From Acetobacteraceae bacterium (GTDB taxonomy: Bacteria > Pseudomonadota > Alphaproteobacteria > Acetobacterales > Acetobacteraceae), in assembly GCA_947462945.1 (NCBI GenBank), contig CANHTE010000100.1, positions 1 to 6,047 on the forward strand: DNA of 6,047 nt. The letters run 5' to 3'. The notes beneath the pieces were generated by a model. It saw nothing but the letters and a program-made list of their open reading frames with translations, searched no databases and was not told where the DNA came from. The position numbers and the translations under genes were made by a program. This document shows, one piece after another, positions 5,360 to 6,047 of the stretch; positions within the stretch are counted from its first letter, which is position 1; every line of letters begins with the position of its first letter.

Positions 5360-5653
5360 TCACCAGTTGCCCCGCCAGTGACGACCGCCACCTGGTCGGC
5401 CGCCATACCCACCCCTGTATCCGCCACCATAATGGCGTGGCGGTCCGTAATGGCGCGGCGGGGGGGCATAAAAGCGGGGCGGCGGGCCATAGAAGCGCGG
5501 GCCGGGGCCGTAATGGCGTGGCGCGGCATAGCCATAGCTGGGCCCCACATAACCGTAGCCGGAGCCATAGACCGGTCCGCCCACAAAGCCGGGCGCGCAG
5601 GCGGAAAGCCCCGCTGACAGGCCCAATGCCACCAAGGCCCGAAGACCACGCAT
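5360..5653 (-). CDS. small Gly/Tyr/Pro-rich lipoprotein of unknown function
   Basis: The 97-residue product begins with a lipoprotein signal peptide: MRGLR, a short hydrophobic core and the lipobox LSAC with Cys19 as the expected lipidated residue. No Asp follows the Cys (it is Ala), so outer-membrane sorting is likely if the usual rule applies. The rest is Gly/Tyr/Pro/Arg/His-rich: GYGYVGPSYGYAAP (32-45), repeated PRFYGPP/PRFYAPP/PRHYGPP units (52-73), then a Gly/Arg/Tyr tail ending RHWRGNW. The ATG at 5653 has AGGAG 9 nt upstream. It is encoded directly upstream of the secreted Tyr/Pro-rich protein on the same strand, and both end in Trp. No function can be named from sequence. Confidence 0.87.
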   Translation of the reverse strand: MRGLRALVALGLSAGLSACAPGFVGGPVYGSGYGYVGPSYGYAAPRHYGPGPRFYGPPPRFYAPPPRHYGPPRHYGGGYRGGYGGRPGGGRHWRGNW

Positions 5654-5843
5654 GGGTTTGCACTCCTGCCGCAGCGCCGATCAGTCAAACGGTGCTGAGG
5701 CTCGATGTCCGTGGGGCGGCGTATCACACCATGCGGCCCCGGGACGCTTCCCCGGGTGTCACTGGCTCTCGCCGTCGTCCGCCATATGGGGCGCCGGAGT
5801 GATGGCAGAAGAAAGGCCGAAAAAAAGTGTTTTCAAGTCGCTC
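5654..5843. other. intergenic region upstream of the lipoprotein gene
   Basis: These 190 bp lie between the stop of the truncated gene on the right and the lipoprotein start. CCCGGG occurs twice (5738-5743 and 5751-5756) and can pair as a 6-bp stem with a 7-nt loop. On the minus strand a run of seven T's lies at 5819-5825, shortly after the stop codon of the right-hand gene, but without a clear GC stem before it. I see no reliable promoter. A 43-codon plus-strand frame starts at 5802 and is discussed separately. Confidence 0.4.
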
Positions 5844-6047
5844 TCAGAAGCCGCCCGGGGGCACCCTCAGGCTGGGCGGCGCGGGCCGCATCGCCGCGCG
5901 CAACAGGGTATCCAGCTCCGACAGAAAGCGTGAGCGATCCGCCGGCATCATGCCCGAGGGCCCGCCGGTGCGCGCGCCGGTCGAGCGCAGATGTTCGGCC
6001 ACCGCGCGCCCGGCCAGGGCGCCGCCAATATTCTCGACCGTCCAGCG
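5844..6047 (-). CDS. C-terminal end of an unrecognised protein (cut by window edge)
   Basis: The last 67 residues of a minus-strand gene are visible, beginning RWTVENIGGALAGRAVAEHL and ending with a Pro/Gly-rich tail (PSLRVPPGGF). A predicted helix DRSRFLSELDTLLRAAM (40-56) precedes the tail. I do not recognise the family from this fragment. There is no start, signal peptide or catalytic motif in view. The regular third-position G/C preference and the sensible helix pattern argue that it is real coding sequence. The start and most of the domain lie beyond the window. Confidence 0.6.
   Translation of the reverse strand, partial: RWTVENIGGALAGRAVAEHLRSTGARTGGPSGMMPADRSRFLSELDTLLRAAMRPAPPSLRVPPGGF

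Noticed and set aside
5683..5688. TTGACT on the minus strand as a -35 box for the lipoprotein gene
   Set aside because: The matching -10 position would fall on the ribosome-binding site and does not resemble a -10 hexamer.
5818..5845. Intrinsic terminator after the truncated right-hand gene
   Set aside because: A run of T's is present on the minus strand but no stable GC-rich stem precedes it.

Overview
The window is a GC-rich, gene-dense chromosomal segment. The gene order, the protein sequences and the codon choice suggest an alphaproteobacterium, most likely Rhodospirillales/Acetobacteraceae (Roseomonas-like). That assignment is an inference from gene order and protein resemblance; no 16S or other strong marker is present.

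Positions 4019 down to 1 hold one long minus-strand operon, in transcription order yebC - ruvC - ruvA - ruvB - ybgC - tolQ, with tolQ cut by the window edge. The Holliday-junction set is complete: RuvC is the resolvase, RuvA the junction-binding scaffold and RuvB the AAA+ branch-migration motor. It is followed by the first genes of the Tol-Pal envelope system, the YbgC thioesterase and the TolQ proton channel subunit. The genes are almost all joined by 4-nt start/stop overlaps or a 1-nt gap, and three of the six starts are non-ATG (ruvC TTG, ruvB GTG, tolQ TTG).

The main surprise is at the two junctions inside ruvCAB. Between ruvC and ruvA lie two tandem 57-bp palindromic units, flanked by a 9-bp direct repeat. 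Removing the units and one flank restores a direct ATGA overlap of ruvC and ruvA. Between ruvA and ruvB lies a different element, made of a 19-bp direct repeat with GC hairpins plus a perfect 20-bp palindrome. Both inserts keep open a mini-ORF (39 and 31 codons) that starts inside the upstream stop codon and ends over the next gene's start codon. Ribosomes could therefore pass from ruvC to ruvB without a break. I read these as small palindromic repeat elements tolerated in, or adapted to, a translationally coupled operon.

Positions 4081-4701 hold a divergent plus-strand gene for a PPOX-type FMN-binding flavoprotein. Next come about 280 bp without a convincing gene (4702-4984). Two short minus-strand genes follow for exported, Tyr/Pro/Gly/His-rich proteins (4985-5284 and 5360-5653). 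One has a cleavable signal peptide and the other a lipobox, and they share local sequence, so they look like diverged paralogues. The window ends with the 3' end of an unrecognised minus-strand gene (5844-6047).
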